A stretch of DNA of 64,000 nt from Rossellomorea marisflavi (GTDB lineage: Bacteria > Bacillota > Bacilli > Bacillales > Bacillaceae_B). Numbering within the stretch: the stretch's first letter is position 1; the number at the start of each line of letters is the position of its first letter. The notes beneath the pieces were generated by a model, which worked only from the letters and a program-made list of their open reading frames with translations, did not search any database and was not told the origin of the DNA. Below are positions 51,710 through 60,788 of the stretch, one piece after another. Position numbers and translations under genes: made by a program. The stretch spans positions 941,501 to 1,005,500 of the forward strand of contig CP033051.1 of the NCBI GenBank assembly GCA_003667865.1, in the 5' to 3' direction.

Positions 51710-51985
51710 AATAATAAAGGTACCATTTGTCCTAAGAGGCTATTAGCCTATTTAAGAGGACATTTAGTACCTTATTTTTTATGAACTCACTGTTTTTTTA
51801 AGGTAAGCGGACATTCCAGTGCTTTATTTTAAGTAAATTCACTAAAATCTAGCATTCTACACTTTAATAAGGTACTATGATGTCCGCTACGTAATCAAAA
51901 ACCTTTGTTTTAAGACAAATAAGGTACTAAATGTCCCCATTAAGCATCAATAGCTTTCTAAGTGGACAAATAGTACCTTATTTTA
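51710..51985. repeat. Mirrored GGACATTTAGTACC element, variant copy 3
   Basis: Six motifs of the GGACATTTATTCCG family with TAGTACC in place of TATTCCG: inverted near 51719, forward at about 51761 and 51810, inverted near 51872 and 51917, forward near 51964. Spacing and mirrored order recall the ~190-bp elements. It fills the gap between convergent receptor and metQ genes and could terminate both. Confidence 0.75.
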
Positions 51986-52015
51986 CTTATATGAATTCCC
52001 GTTATAAATTAGTAT

Positions 52016-52846
52016 TTAAAACGCCGGAATTGCTGTTTCATCATAATTTTCTTCTAAGAACGTGCGCACTTCTTCACTCGTCATTACTTCTGCTAGTTTT
52101 TGAATTGGCTCTGAATCAGCATTGTCTTTACGAGCAATAAGTGTAATCGCAAAGTCATTTTCAATACCTTCTGTTAAAAGAGCATCACTTTTTGGTGTTA
52201 ATCCAAGTGGTGCAGCATATGCCGGAGTCATGACCACTGCATCTGCATCATCATACATTCTTGCTAGCATTAAGAGATCTACTTCCTCAAACTGATAGTT
52301 TTTTGGATTCTCCACAATATCAGCTTTTGTATAATAAACATCTGTTTTCTCTTTTAATGTAATAACACCATGTTGAGCCAACAATGCTAATGATCGATCA
52401 ATGTTTGAAACGTCATTTGCAATGGCAATAATAGAGCCTTCCGGTAATTCATCCATAGATGGATAGTTTTTAGAATAGACACCATAGTTTGCAAAGTAAA
52501 TCGGTGTAATAGGAACTAGTTCTGAATCATTGTTTCGATTGAACTCCTCCATATATGGTACGTGCTGGAAGAAGTTTGCATCCACTTCTCCTGCAGCAAG
52601 AGCCGTGTTTGGCTGTACATTGTCCCCAAGCACAACCATTTCAAGGGTAATGTTTTCTTCTGCAAGCTTCGGTTTTACTAGCTCAAGAATTTCCGTCATT
52701 GGAGGGATTAGTGAAGCTACTTTTAACGTTACTTCCTCCTGCTCTTGTTCTGTTGCATTTTCTTGATTTTGTTCTTCTTCATTTGTTTGACCACAACCTG
52801 CTAGCATGACTAGAAGGGCTGTCATTAGTAAAAATAACTTTTTCAT
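52016..52846 (-). CDS. metQ: MetQ-like (NlpA) substrate-binding lipoprotein
   Basis: A 276-residue lipoprotein with lipobox LAGC (Cys18) and an NlpA/MetQ binding domain; ALAAGEVDANFFQHVPYMEE (about 88-107) is typical. B. subtilis MetQ binds methionine. AGGAGG precedes the ATG. It is last in metN-metI-metQ. No S-box leader is found before metN, so methionine as the ligand is likely but not proven; other NlpA proteins carry different small molecules. Confidence 0.85.
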   Translation of the reverse strand: MKKLFLLMTALLVMLAGCGQTNEEEQNQENATEQEQEEVTLKVASLIPPMTEILELVKPKLAEENITLEMVVLGDNVQPNTALAAGEVDANFFQHVPYMEEFNRNNDSELVPITPIYFANYGVYSKNYPSMDELPEGSIIAIANDVSNIDRSLALLAQHGVITLKEKTDVYYTKADIVENPKNYQFEEVDLLMLARMYDDADAVVMTPAYAAPLGLTPKSDALLTEGIENDFAITLIARKDNADSEPIQKLAEVMTSEEVRTFLEENYDETAIPAF

Positions 52847-52865
52847 CTATTTTTCCTCCTAAAGT

Positions 52866-53528
52866 TTATCTTTTGTCAATCTTTCTTGATACAGTCGTCC
52901 CGATGAATTGGATCAGCTGCACAAGAATAATCATGATGATAATCATATAGATCATTAAATCTGTTTTAAATTGTTGGTAACCGTAACGAATAGCAAAATC
53001 TCCGATACCACCACCACCTACGACACCCATTATGGTTGAGTAGGATATGAAACTAATAATGGACGTTGTTAAGCCAAGAACAAGTCCAGAGCGTGCCTCT
53101 ACATAAATGAACTTAAATATAACTTCCTTAACAGAAGCCCCCATTGAGATGGCTGCTTCAATGACACCTCTTGGTACATCCAATAAGGATTGCTCTACTA
53201 ATCGAGAATAGTGTGCAATGGCAATAATGCATAATGGAACAGTTGCAGCCGCTGTGCCGATTGCCGTTCCGATAATGAGTCTCGTAAAAGGAATTAAGAA
53301 CACAACTAATAATAGAAACGGAAAAGACCGAATAATGTTAACGACTAGATTCAATATCGAGAAAACAACTTGGTTTTCAAGTAAATTTCCTTTTCTACAA
53401 AGAAACAGCAGCGTCCCAACTGGAAGGCCCAAACAAACAGCAGCTAAAATGGAAACACCCACCATTACAAAGGTTTCGCCAATAGACTGCCATATTTCAG
53501 CTTCATATTGAACTAAAACATCAAGCAT
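52866..53528 (-). CDS. metI: MetI-like ABC permease
   Basis: A 220-residue permease with five helices. The EAA loop reads EAAISMGASVKEVIFKFIYVEA, within about 133-155 of the protein, matching MetI-type methionine importers. The start is set at ATG 53528 behind AAAGGGAG, overlapping the end of metN by eight bases; a GTG twelve bases upstream lies inside the ribosome site. Second gene of the metNIQ-like operon. Confidence 0.87.
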   Translation of the reverse strand: MLDVLVQYEAEIWQSIGETFVMVGVSILAAVCLGLPVGTLLFLCRKGNLLENQVVFSILNLVVNIIRSFPFLLLVVFLIPFTRLIIGTAIGTAAATVPLCIIAIAHYSRLVEQSLLDVPRGVIEAAISMGASVKEVIFKFIYVEARSGLVLGLTTSIISFISYSTIMGVVGGGGIGDFAIRYGYQQFKTDLMIYMIIIMIILVQLIQFIGTTVSRKIDKR

Positions 53529-54270
53529 GATCGATGTCACTCCCTTTGTTCACCAATTGTTCTACAAAGTATTGTGGACGATCATCTCTTGTTTCAATAC
53601 CTTTTGGATCGATGTCAATCGTGTCATAAATTTCACCATCTGCCATTACGGTCACACGATGACAGATGCTTTTTATAACATCCATTTCATGACTAACGAT
53701 CACAACCGTTACCCCGAGACTTCTATTAATATCTTCTAGTACACGCAATATGTCAGCAGTCGTATTGGGATCAAGTGAAGAGGTCGGCTCATCGCACAAT
53801 AAAATCTTTGGCTTATTTGCTAATGCTCTCGCAATAGCCACACGCTGTTTTTGTCCGCCACTTAATTGTGCAGGATATTTTTCTACTACATGTTCTAATC
53901 CCACAAATTGAAGACATTCCATGACACGATTACGCCGATCTTTAGTAGGATAATTGGCCAACTCTAAGGATACGACTACATTCTCGTATACGGTTTTATT
54001 TGCAACTAAATTGAAATGCTGAAAGATCATCCCGATTGATTTCCGTGCTTCACGAAGCTTTTTGCTGTTCATTTTTGTTAATTCTTGTCCGTTTACTTCG
54101 ACGATCCCTTCATCCGGTACTTCCAACAAATTCATGAGACGTAGCAGGGTTGATTTACCCGCTCCACTTGCACCAATGATTCCGTGTATTTCACCTTTAT
54201 GAATGGTTAAAGAAACAGATTTAATGGCTTGAAACTGTGAAAATTTTTTCGATACTTTATGTAATGTAAG
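53521..54270 (-). CDS. metN: MetN-like ABC ATPase without NIL domain
   Basis: A 249-residue ATPase. GASGAGKST (about 36-44), LSGGQKQR and LLCDEPTSSLD are intact. Usual MetN proteins have about 340 residues because of a C-terminal NIL domain that binds methionine and inhibits transport; here the protein ends soon after the ATPase core, so that feedback site is missing. GGAAGGGGG before the GTG at 54270 sets the start; the frame is open 21 bases upstream. First gene of the metNIQ-like operon. Confidence 0.85.
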   Translation of the reverse strand, partial: LTLHKVSKKFSQFQAIKSVSLTIHKGEIHGIIGASGAGKSTLLRLMNLLEVPDEGIVEVNGQELTKMNSKKLREARKSIGMIFQHFNLVANKTVYENVVVSLELANYPTKDRRNRVMECLQFVGLEHVVEKYPAQLSGGQKQRVAIARALANKPKILLCDEPTSSLDPNTTADILRVLEDINRSLGVTVVIVSHEMDVIKSICHRVTVMADGEIYDTIDIDPKGIETRDDRPQYFVEQLVNKGSDIDHA

Positions 54271-54470
54271 CACAAAAAAACCCCCTTCCAAATTTAAAGG
54301 GTGATAACAGCGCCTCTAATTATAGCTTAATGTGATAAGAATGTCATTTTAGGTGGATTGAGGTGAAAAAAGGACGTCGCATTTACCATCTTCCTCTTCC
54401 CATAAAAAACCAATATGTATTGTAACATTTTTGTAACAATTACGTCTTATTAGACAAAGGGGGTAAACAC

Positions 54471-55997
54471 GTGATGAAACGAGTAACGATTATACCGTTG
54501 AGTTTACTGTTAGTGGCATCTCTTGTGGCTTGTAGTGCAGGGGAAAATAACGAATCAAGTGATCTCTCAGCAAGTGAAGAAAGTAGTCAAAATGCTTATG
54601 ACGAAACTGGCAATATGGCTAAGGTTGAATCTCAAGCTGAAAATGCACCACCAAATGATGCAGAATATGATGATATGTATTTTAAGCATTATGGGACAAA
54701 TCCTTTTATTGCAACGGAAGATGATTCTCTCTCCACCTTTGCTATTGATGTTGATACAGGAAGCTATACTGTAACAAGAAATTACGTAAATAACGGAACA
54801 TTACCTCCTCAAGAAGCGATTCGTGTTGAGGAGTTCATTAATTTTTTCAAATCAACTGTCGAACCTCCTGACAAAGACACCTTTTCTATTGGAGTAGATG
54901 GTGGTCCTTCCCCATTTGGAGAGGGGTATCATTTGATGCGTGTTGCGATACAAGGCAAAGAGATAAAGGTAGACGATCGTAAACCTGCAAACCTTGTATT
55001 TGTGGTAGATGTATCTGGTTCAATGGACCGTGAGAATCGACTTGGTCTCGTGAAGAAGAGCTTAAACCTTCTTGTCAGCCAACTTGAAGGAAAAGATCAA
55101 ATTGGTATTGTTGTTTATGGGACGCAAGGCCGAACGGTTTTACAACCAACCTCTATTGATGAAAAAGATAAAATTCTACAGGCCATTGATCAACTTCAAC
55201 CAGAAGGGTCCACAAATGCAGAGGAAGGCTTGTCGCTTGCTTATGAGATGGCTCGAGAATCGTTTACTCCTGGTGCAATCAACCGTGTCATTTTATGCTC
55301 AGATGGGGTAGCCAATGTCGGTAATACTGGGGCAGACAGTATCTTAAAGGAAATCAAGAACTATGCACAAAAGGATATTACATTAAGCACATTCGGATTC
55401 GGAATGGGAAATTACAATGATATTTTAATGGAACAGCTTGCTGATAATGGGGATGGCAATTACTCATATATTGATACATTTTCTGAGGCAAGGAGAATTT
55501 TTACCGAGGAGCTCACTGGAATATTACAAACGATTGCGATGGATGCAAAGATTCAGGTCGACTTTGATCCTGAAAAAGTGGCTCGTTATCGACTAATCGG
55601 CTATGAAAACCGTGATGTCAAAGATGAAGAGTTCAGAAATGATGATGTTGATGGGGGAGAAATCGGTGCAGGACATTCGGTAACGGCTCTTTATGAGGTA
55701 AAGCTAAAGAGCGAGACAGAGAAACTAGGCAACATCCATTTACGTTTTAAAGATGAAGAAACCCAAGAAATCCAAGAGATTACCCATGAACTGCGTGTAG
55801 GGGAAACACTTTCAAGAGAACTTCAATTCCTCGCTGCTGTAACAGAATATGCAGAGATATTACGAGGTAGCTACTGGGCAGAAGATTCTTCGTTAGATCC
55901 TGTACTAGAACTCGCAGAAGGCTCCGCTGAAACTGAGTCACAGCATGAATTTGTACGCATGGTTAAGGATAGTATGGCTGTTAAGGCTAGTGAATAG
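54471..55997 (+). CDS. VWA-domain lipoprotein (YfbK-like)
   Basis: A 508-residue lipoprotein. The lipobox LVAC gives lipid Cys21; a Ser/Glu/Asn-rich linker follows; then a von Willebrand factor N-terminal domain (about 70-150), a VWA domain with MIDAS DVSGS at 181-185, and a DUF3520 C-terminal region (about 330-505). This is the architecture of E. coli YfbK and many surface lipoproteins of unknown role. AAAGGGGG precedes adjacent GTG and ATG codons; either may start. Monocistronic. Confidence 0.87.
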   Translation: MMKRVTIIPLSLLLVASLVACSAGENNESSDLSASEESSQNAYDETGNMAKVESQAENAPPNDAEYDDMYFKHYGTNPFIATEDDSLSTFAIDVDTGSYTVTRNYVNNGTLPPQEAIRVEEFINFFKSTVEPPDKDTFSIGVDGGPSPFGEGYHLMRVAIQGKEIKVDDRKPANLVFVVDVSGSMDRENRLGLVKKSLNLLVSQLEGKDQIGIVVYGTQGRTVLQPTSIDEKDKILQAIDQLQPEGSTNAEEGLSLAYEMARESFTPGAINRVILCSDGVANVGNTGADSILKEIKNYAQKDITLSTFGFGMGNYNDILMEQLADNGDGNYSYIDTFSEARRIFTEELTGILQTIAMDAKIQVDFDPEKVARYRLIGYENRDVKDEEFRNDDVDGGEIGAGHSVTALYEVKLKSETEKLGNIHLRFKDEETQEIQEITHELRVGETLSRELQFLAAVTEYAEILRGSYWAEDSSLDPVLELAEGSAETESQHEFVRMVKDSMAVKASE

Positions 55998-56028
55998 CGA
56001 TAATGAAATTACAATAATGGAAAAGGTT

Positions 56029-56440
56029 AAGAGGCTATGACATAACATACTAATCCACCCTTAAAGACGAACAATACAAAAATTATACTCAACATAGTAC
56101 CCGTTTCTATTAATCAGTAGTTAAGCAATAAACAAGTTCGTTCCATTGCGCTACAGACACTCGCTTTCCACGGGGAGGAACCTGAGCCTCCTCGTCTTCG
56201 CCTGCGGGGTTCCGTTCCAGTGGGTACGTCACCTTGGTCTCAGCCTTTCCTCTAATCCCGTAGGAGTCGAGTGTCTTCCGCTCCATTCCACTAAGTCTTT
56301 AAAAACAATAAGTGAAATGGTAAAGGATGTTAAAAAACAGTAAATAAAGACCCGAACAATTTTGCAAAATATCCGATAGATATCTCCTGATTGTTCGGGT
56401 TTAACATTAGCTCAAATACTTATGTCCCTGGCTACCTTTT
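56029..56440. repeat. 412-bp palindromic element with GGCTATGACA ends, copy 2
   Basis: Left end AAGAGGCTATGACATAA, right end TTATGTCCCTGGCTACCTTT. Inside, GTTCCATTGCGCTACAGACA, CCTCCTCGTCTTCGCCTGCG and GTAGGAGTCGAGTGTC are the reverse complement of the core at 44981-45334, and ACCCGAACAA/TTGTTCGGGT flank the right part. So the core is inverted relative to copy 1 while the ends are alike. It fills the gap. Confidence 0.8.
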
Positions 56441-56533
56441 TAATGTATAAATATTGATATTTATCTATAATTGCTTATAAAAAATCTTGGTTCTCATTAA
56501 TGTCATAACATGGTTACTTCCCTTTAACTTTTA

Positions 56534-57415
56534 TTAGAGTTCTTTGTTAATAACCTTATTCCTGGTAGACCCCATTAATATACCAATTCCTAATAATAAG
56601 AGAGCAATTCCTATCCAAGACGTTACATTCAAGTATTCCCCTAATAAGAACACGCCTAATAAAGCTGCCGTTAACGGCTCTGCTAACGACAGGGTAACAG
56701 CTGTTGAGGATGAAACCTGAACCAAGCCTTTAGCAAACAGAAAATAAGCAATACCCGTTGTCATAATACCAAGGTGAAGACTCACACCGACTCCTTGTAG
56801 ACTCACTATCCATGACATATCGTACACAAATAAGAATGGAGATAACATGATGGCACTGATTGTAAAAACAACTGCAACAACAGATAAAGAAGAATACTTC
56901 TCTACTAACTCTCTACTGACTATTGTATAACTAGCAAACGCTAGACCTGCCCCTAAGGCCATTATTATGCCTAGAGGGTCAACATATAAGGATGTTTTAT
57001 TCATAAAAAGCATCACACACCCTACTATTGATAGAAAAGTAGAGATCCACCAAATCATAGTAGGACGTTTCTTACCATACATCCATTCAATGAGACCTGA
57101 CAAAATCGGGGCACTCCCTATCGCTACCACTGTTCCAATAGCCACCCCAGTTATCGTTACAGCAGAGAAAAATAGCGGTTGATACAAAGCCATACATAAT
57201 GAAGCCACAATGGTTGTCTTAATAGGCCAATTTCTGAAATTCACGTTCCCTGTTATAAGAACTAATAAAAGTAAAAATAGACCTCCTACCGCTAAACGAG
57301 TAGCTCCAATCGCAATTGAGTGTGCTGTATCTGGAGCAAGTGCCTGAGTTGTTCCTGTTGTTCCCCAAAGGATCGCTGCGAATAATATTAAAAATGGAGC
57401 TAATTTCTCCTTCAT
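56534..57415 (-). CDS. EamA/DMT family transporter
   Basis: A 293-residue drug/metabolite transporter with ten helices in two EamA repeats (about 5-135 and 145-285). ILFAAILWGTTGTTQALA near the N-terminus and the closing GIALLLLGIGILMGSTRNK are typical. Substrate unknown. GAGGTGAAGG before the ATG at 57415 sets the start; the open frame extends 114 bases further without another good ribosome site. Confidence 0.87.
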   Translation of the reverse strand: MKEKLAPFLILFAAILWGTTGTTQALAPDTAHSIAIGATRLAVGGLFLLLLVLITGNVNFRNWPIKTTIVASLCMALYQPLFFSAVTITGVAIGTVVAIGSAPILSGLIEWMYGKKRPTMIWWISTFLSIVGCVMLFMNKTSLYVDPLGIIMALGAGLAFASYTIVSRELVEKYSSLSVVAVVFTISAIMLSPFLFVYDMSWIVSLQGVGVSLHLGIMTTGIAYFLFAKGLVQVSSSTAVTLSLAEPLTAALLGVFLLGEYLNVTSWIGIALLLLGIGILMGSTRNKVINKEL

Positions 57416-57587
57416 GCCTTCACCTCTATAAATCTTTAATCTACTATAGAAGTACTTTAACATCTTATTAATCCAAAGGGACACCCCCGTTTTCAAAAAT
57501 TTTTTAAATCTGGTTTTTCTATTAAACATTGCCTTATTTTGGCCGATAAAAACGGTATTATTTCAATATATTAGGGAGTTTTCATGA

Positions 57588-58880
57588 ATGTTCACAAAAA
57601 AAGAAAAAATCTCTTATTTAAGAGAAGAAGCTAACAAACTTAGACAGCATGTGAAAATTGATTTTAGTAAACATGATACCTTATCTCAACAGTTATCTGT
57701 CATGGACCTTACAGTAGAAGATTTAGCAATTGCAAAGGCATTACAACCATTAATTGAAAAGAATATTGAAAAAATATACAATCCCATATATCACCATGAA
57801 CTTGAAGGAATTCGTCGAGTAGTAGATATGACTTCCATTGGAGTAGATTTAAAAGGGTGTCAGCAATATGTCATTGGGTTTTTTAACGGGGTAATCGATG
57901 ACCTATTTCTAGAAAAAAGGAAGAATATTTCCAAATATTACTTAATGGTTGGTGTTGAAGTAAAATGGTATGTCTGCACGAACCAAGCCATGATGAACAC
58001 CATACTAGAGATCCTAAAAGAAGAATTTAAAGATGATATTGATACGTTAATTTTAGCTTCAAAAGTCATAACAAAAATATTTAATTTAGAATTACAACTT
58101 TGTCTCTCAACTCTTCAGGAATTGCAAAATGCAGAAGCTGCAACAAAAGAAATGAAAGCGAAACAAGACATTAAGCAAACGATCGGTTCGATCACAGAAG
58201 AATTAGCTAGCATGTCTGAAGAGGTTGGTATTTCTGTAAATGAAGTCATTAAAGGTTCTGAGACGATCAAGACAGACCTAGCTGATGGTTTGCAGTCCTC
58301 TATCATTACGTCAGAAACATCCCTGACTGGACGTAGACAGTTAGACCAAGTCATTGAACAAACGGTCTCCTTAAAGGATAGTGTCAATACTATTAAAACA
58401 AGCTTTAGCTCGTTGGAAGCCAACTCTAAGGAAATTGGGGATATTATCGCTGTTATTACCACAATTGCAGAACAAACAAACCTTCTAGCATTGAATGCTG
58501 CTATTGAAGCTGCAAGAGCTGGAGAACATGGAAAAGGTTTTTCGGTCGTAGCATCAGAAGTCCGAAAGCTTGCTGAGCAAACAAAGACATCTTCAAGTCA
58601 TATTACTGAAATGATTCATTCTATTACAAAGCATATTAAAGACATGGACATACAAATTAATGATGTTGATTCGAAAACATCATCCGTAAATCAAAATGTT
58701 CAAGATACTATGAGCAACTTAGATGAAATTCTTACATCAAGTAATACGAGTAAAGAAAAAAATGAACGTAATAACCAAGAAATTATTAAGTTTTCAAATA
58801 CTTTGAATGAAATTGGTGAAGTTGGTTCAAAAGTAGCTGAATTAGCAGATGATTTGAATCAGACGATGCAAAGGTATTAA
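57588..58880 (+). CDS. HemAT-like globin-coupled chemoreceptor lacking the usual haem histidine
   Basis: A 430-residue soluble receptor: a globin-coupled sensor domain (about 15-180) and an MCP signalling domain with [20 protein letters not shown] at about 292-311. It aligns with B. subtilis HemAT through [19 protein letters not shown] and VKWY. In HemAT the proximal haem ligand His123 precedes LRIG; here the matching residue is Tyr118 in KYYLMVG. So haem may be held by tyrosine or be absent. AGGGAGTTTTC precedes the ATG. Confidence 0.85.
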   Translation: MFTKKEKISYLREEANKLRQHVKIDFSKHDTLSQQLSVMDLTVEDLAIAKALQPLIEKNIEKIYNPIYHHELEGIRRVVDMTSIGVDLKGCQQYVIGFFNGVIDDLFLEKRKNISKYYLMVGVEVKWYVCTNQAMMNTILEILKEEFKDDIDTLILASKVITKIFNLELQLCLSTLQELQNAEAATKEMKAKQDIKQTIGSITEELASMSEEVGISVNEVIKGSETIKTDLADGLQSSIITSETSLTGRRQLDQVIEQTVSLKDSVNTIKTSFSSLEANSKEIGDIIAVITTIAEQTNLLALNAAIEAARAGEHGKGFSVVASEVRKLAEQTKTSSSHITEMIHSITKHIKDMDIQINDVDSKTSSVNQNVQDTMSNLDEILTSSNTSKEKNERNNQEIIKFSNTLNEIGEVGSKVAELADDLNQTMQRY

Positions 58881-58949
58881 TTGCAACATTTTCTTCAGGG
58901 TTCCTTCTGATACACTGGATTATAGATAGGTAAGATTAAAAGGGACTTC

Positions 58950-59140
58950 TGCGGGCGGACATTTATTCCGTTATTCGTCGAAAAACCCTGACTTAAAGGG
59001 GCGAAGAGGACATTTATTCCGTTATTCATCAAAAATGGTGTTAATTTTCTTCAATTCTCATGAAATAGCGGAACAAATGTCCCTCAACAGCTATAAATCT
59101 ATGTATTTATCAAAAATAGCGTACTAAATGTCCGCTCCAA
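58950..59140. repeat. ~190-bp mirrored GGACATTTATTCCG element, copy 4
   Basis: Forward motifs GCGGACATTTATTCCGTTAT (58955) and AGGACATTTATTCCGTTAT (59007), then inverted AGCGGAACAAATGTCCC (59066) and AGCGTACTAAATGTCCGC (59118). Two forward then two inverted motifs, the same order as copies 1 and 2; the last motif mixes in the TAGTAC variant of copy 3. Confidence 0.8.
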
Positions 59141-59199
59141 ATCAATGAAGGGTTGGTCTCATGGACATTTTAGTATAACAATCACTACCAAAGCATACA

Positions 59200-59247
59200 A
59201 AACGCTTAGTTATGACTTTTTTGTCTCTAACTAAGCGTTTTTTTATG
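59200..59247 (+). terminator. Terminator downstream of the HemAT-like gene
   Basis: AAAACGCTTAGTTA and TAACTAAGCGTTTT make a perfect stem with a long loop, followed by TTT. It lies 320 bases after the receptor gene, beyond the repeat. Confidence 0.75.
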
Positions 59248-59332
59248 GTTAATAGTAAGGATGCTTTGATCGACACAATGTGAGTAGATATTTTTTCATG
59301 ATAAGCACTCTCGTTCGCTTTATGTTTTCACA

Positions 59333-59794
59333 TCACCTTACTTGAGATGCGTTTTTTGGTCCTTTAAACACAACGATTTTTTGACCAAAATAATTCATAA
59401 CTGTGTATAAGGTTGTCCCAAGCAAAACGGCCATTTCATTCTGTGTCATAACATCCAGTCCATCAGTCCCTATATAAATCCACCGGCAAACAAGTTCACT
59501 TGCCTGAAAGGCTAAAACATAACAGCTTAGCACTACTAGTAAAAATCGCGGAGTCCCTTTTACAAAGGAAATACTACTCTTAAACGTAACCGTCCGATTC
59601 AGTAAGAAGCTAGAAATCGCCCCCATTGTATAACCTAGAAAGGTAGAAGGCCAATACCCGAGATCAAATACATTTAAAAAGAGAAACGTAATCGTTAACC
59701 CAATACACGTATTCACGACTCCTACAAGCAAGAATCGTACGAAGGAGTTAGTTTGTTTCAGGAAGCTTTTGAATAGACCGCTGAATGTATTCAT
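59333..59794 (-). CDS. GtrA-like flippase
   Basis: A 153-residue protein with four helices and the GtrA opening FVRFLLVGVVNTCIGLTITF. Such proteins are thought to flip lipid-linked sugars made by a partner GT2 enzyme. AAAGGGTAGAAG precedes the ATG at 59794, which lies inside the end of the glycosyltransferase gene: the two overlap by 47 bases in different frames. Last gene of a three-gene surface glycosylation operon. Confidence 0.83.
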   Translation of the reverse strand: MNTFSGLFKSFLKQTNSFVRFLLVGVVNTCIGLTITFLFLNVFDLGYWPSTFLGYTMGAISSFLLNRTVTFKSSISFVKGTPRFLLVVLSCYVLAFQASELVCRWIYIGTDGLDVMTQNEMAVLLGTTLYTVMNYFGQKIVVFKGPKNASQVR

Positions 59795-60770
59795 CTTCTA
59801 CCCTTTCATGTATTGAAATAGGAGAGCGAAAGGCATCTAAATCTACCGCAAATTTTGGCCTTCTCTTTGATTCCTTATAAATTTTTCCGATGTACTCTCC
59901 AATGAGCCCAATCGCAATTAGTTGGATACCTCCGATACACCAAATCGAGGTGATGATAGAGGTCCAGCCTAATTCTGTGTCGCCAAAGAACTTAAGACAC
60001 AAGAAGTAAACACCAAATACCATGCTAATGACAAAGGAAAGAATACCGATAATTAAAACCGAGCGAATAGGGGTTACAGAAAAGGACGTGATCCCATCAA
60101 ATGCAAAGGAGAGCATTTTTTTCAACGGATATTTCGTCTCACCTGCTAAGCGCTCCCTGCGGTCATAGTAAACCTCTGTAGAACGAAATCCAATAAGCGG
60201 GACAATCCCTCTTAGAAATAGATTCGCTTCACCATAACGTTCAAGCTCGTCCACTACTCTTCTACTCATCAAACGAAAATCGGCATGATTATATACTAGG
60301 TTAACACCCATTACCTTCATAAAAGAATAGAATCCTTGAGCAGTTGAACGCTTGAAAAAGGTATCCGTATCCCGCTTTTTTCGGACCCCATATACCACCT
60401 CATAGCCTTCATGGTATTTCAGTAAAAACTCACGAATGACTTCAATATCATCCTGCAGGTCTGCATCAATAGATATGACACAATCTGAAACTGCCTTAGC
60501 AGCAAATAGACCTGCCAATAAAGCATTTTGATGACCCACATTTCGTGCAAGCTTCAAACCTCTTACCCACTCATTCTTAATCGTCTCTTTGTAAATCATA
60601 GACCAGGTCCGATCCCGACTACCATCATCTACAAACAGAATCTTACTTTCCTTTGAAATGAGCTCCTCTGTAACAAGGCGCAGCATTAAGCCTTTTAATT
60701 GATCAAAAGTGTACGGTAAAACGTCTTCTTCGTTATAGCATGGTACCACAATCGTCAGTATGGGATTCAT
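59748..60770 (-). CDS. GT2 glycosyltransferase, DPM1/GtrB-like (YkoT-like)
   Basis: A 340-residue polyprenyl-phosphate glycosyltransferase. The GT-A domain has VPCYNEEDVLPYTF (about 9-22), VDDGSRD (about 48-54) and DADLQDD (about 101-107, the metal DxD); two membrane helices follow at about 235-290. It would load a sugar on undecaprenyl phosphate. B. subtilis YkoT, next to YkoS, is the likely counterpart. Middle gene of the YkoS-like, YkoT-like, GtrA operon, 18 bases after the first. Confidence 0.87.
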   Translation of the reverse strand: MNPILTIVVPCYNEEDVLPYTFDQLKGLMLRLVTEELISKESKILFVDDGSRDRTWSMIYKETIKNEWVRGLKLARNVGHQNALLAGLFAAKAVSDCVISIDADLQDDIEVIREFLLKYHEGYEVVYGVRKKRDTDTFFKRSTAQGFYSFMKVMGVNLVYNHADFRLMSRRVVDELERYGEANLFLRGIVPLIGFRSTEVYYDRRERLAGETKYPLKKMLSFAFDGITSFSVTPIRSVLIIGILSFVISMVFGVYFLCLKFFGDTELGWTSIITSIWCIGGIQLIAIGLIGEYIGKIYKESKRRPKFAVDLDAFRSPISIHERVEDEYIQRSIQKLPETN

Positions 60771-60788
60771 ATTGTTTCCTCCTGGATG

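Noticed and set aside
54292..54470. Search for an S-box (SAM) riboswitch upstream of the metNIQ-like operon
   Set aside because: None of the conserved S-box words are present in the short leader.
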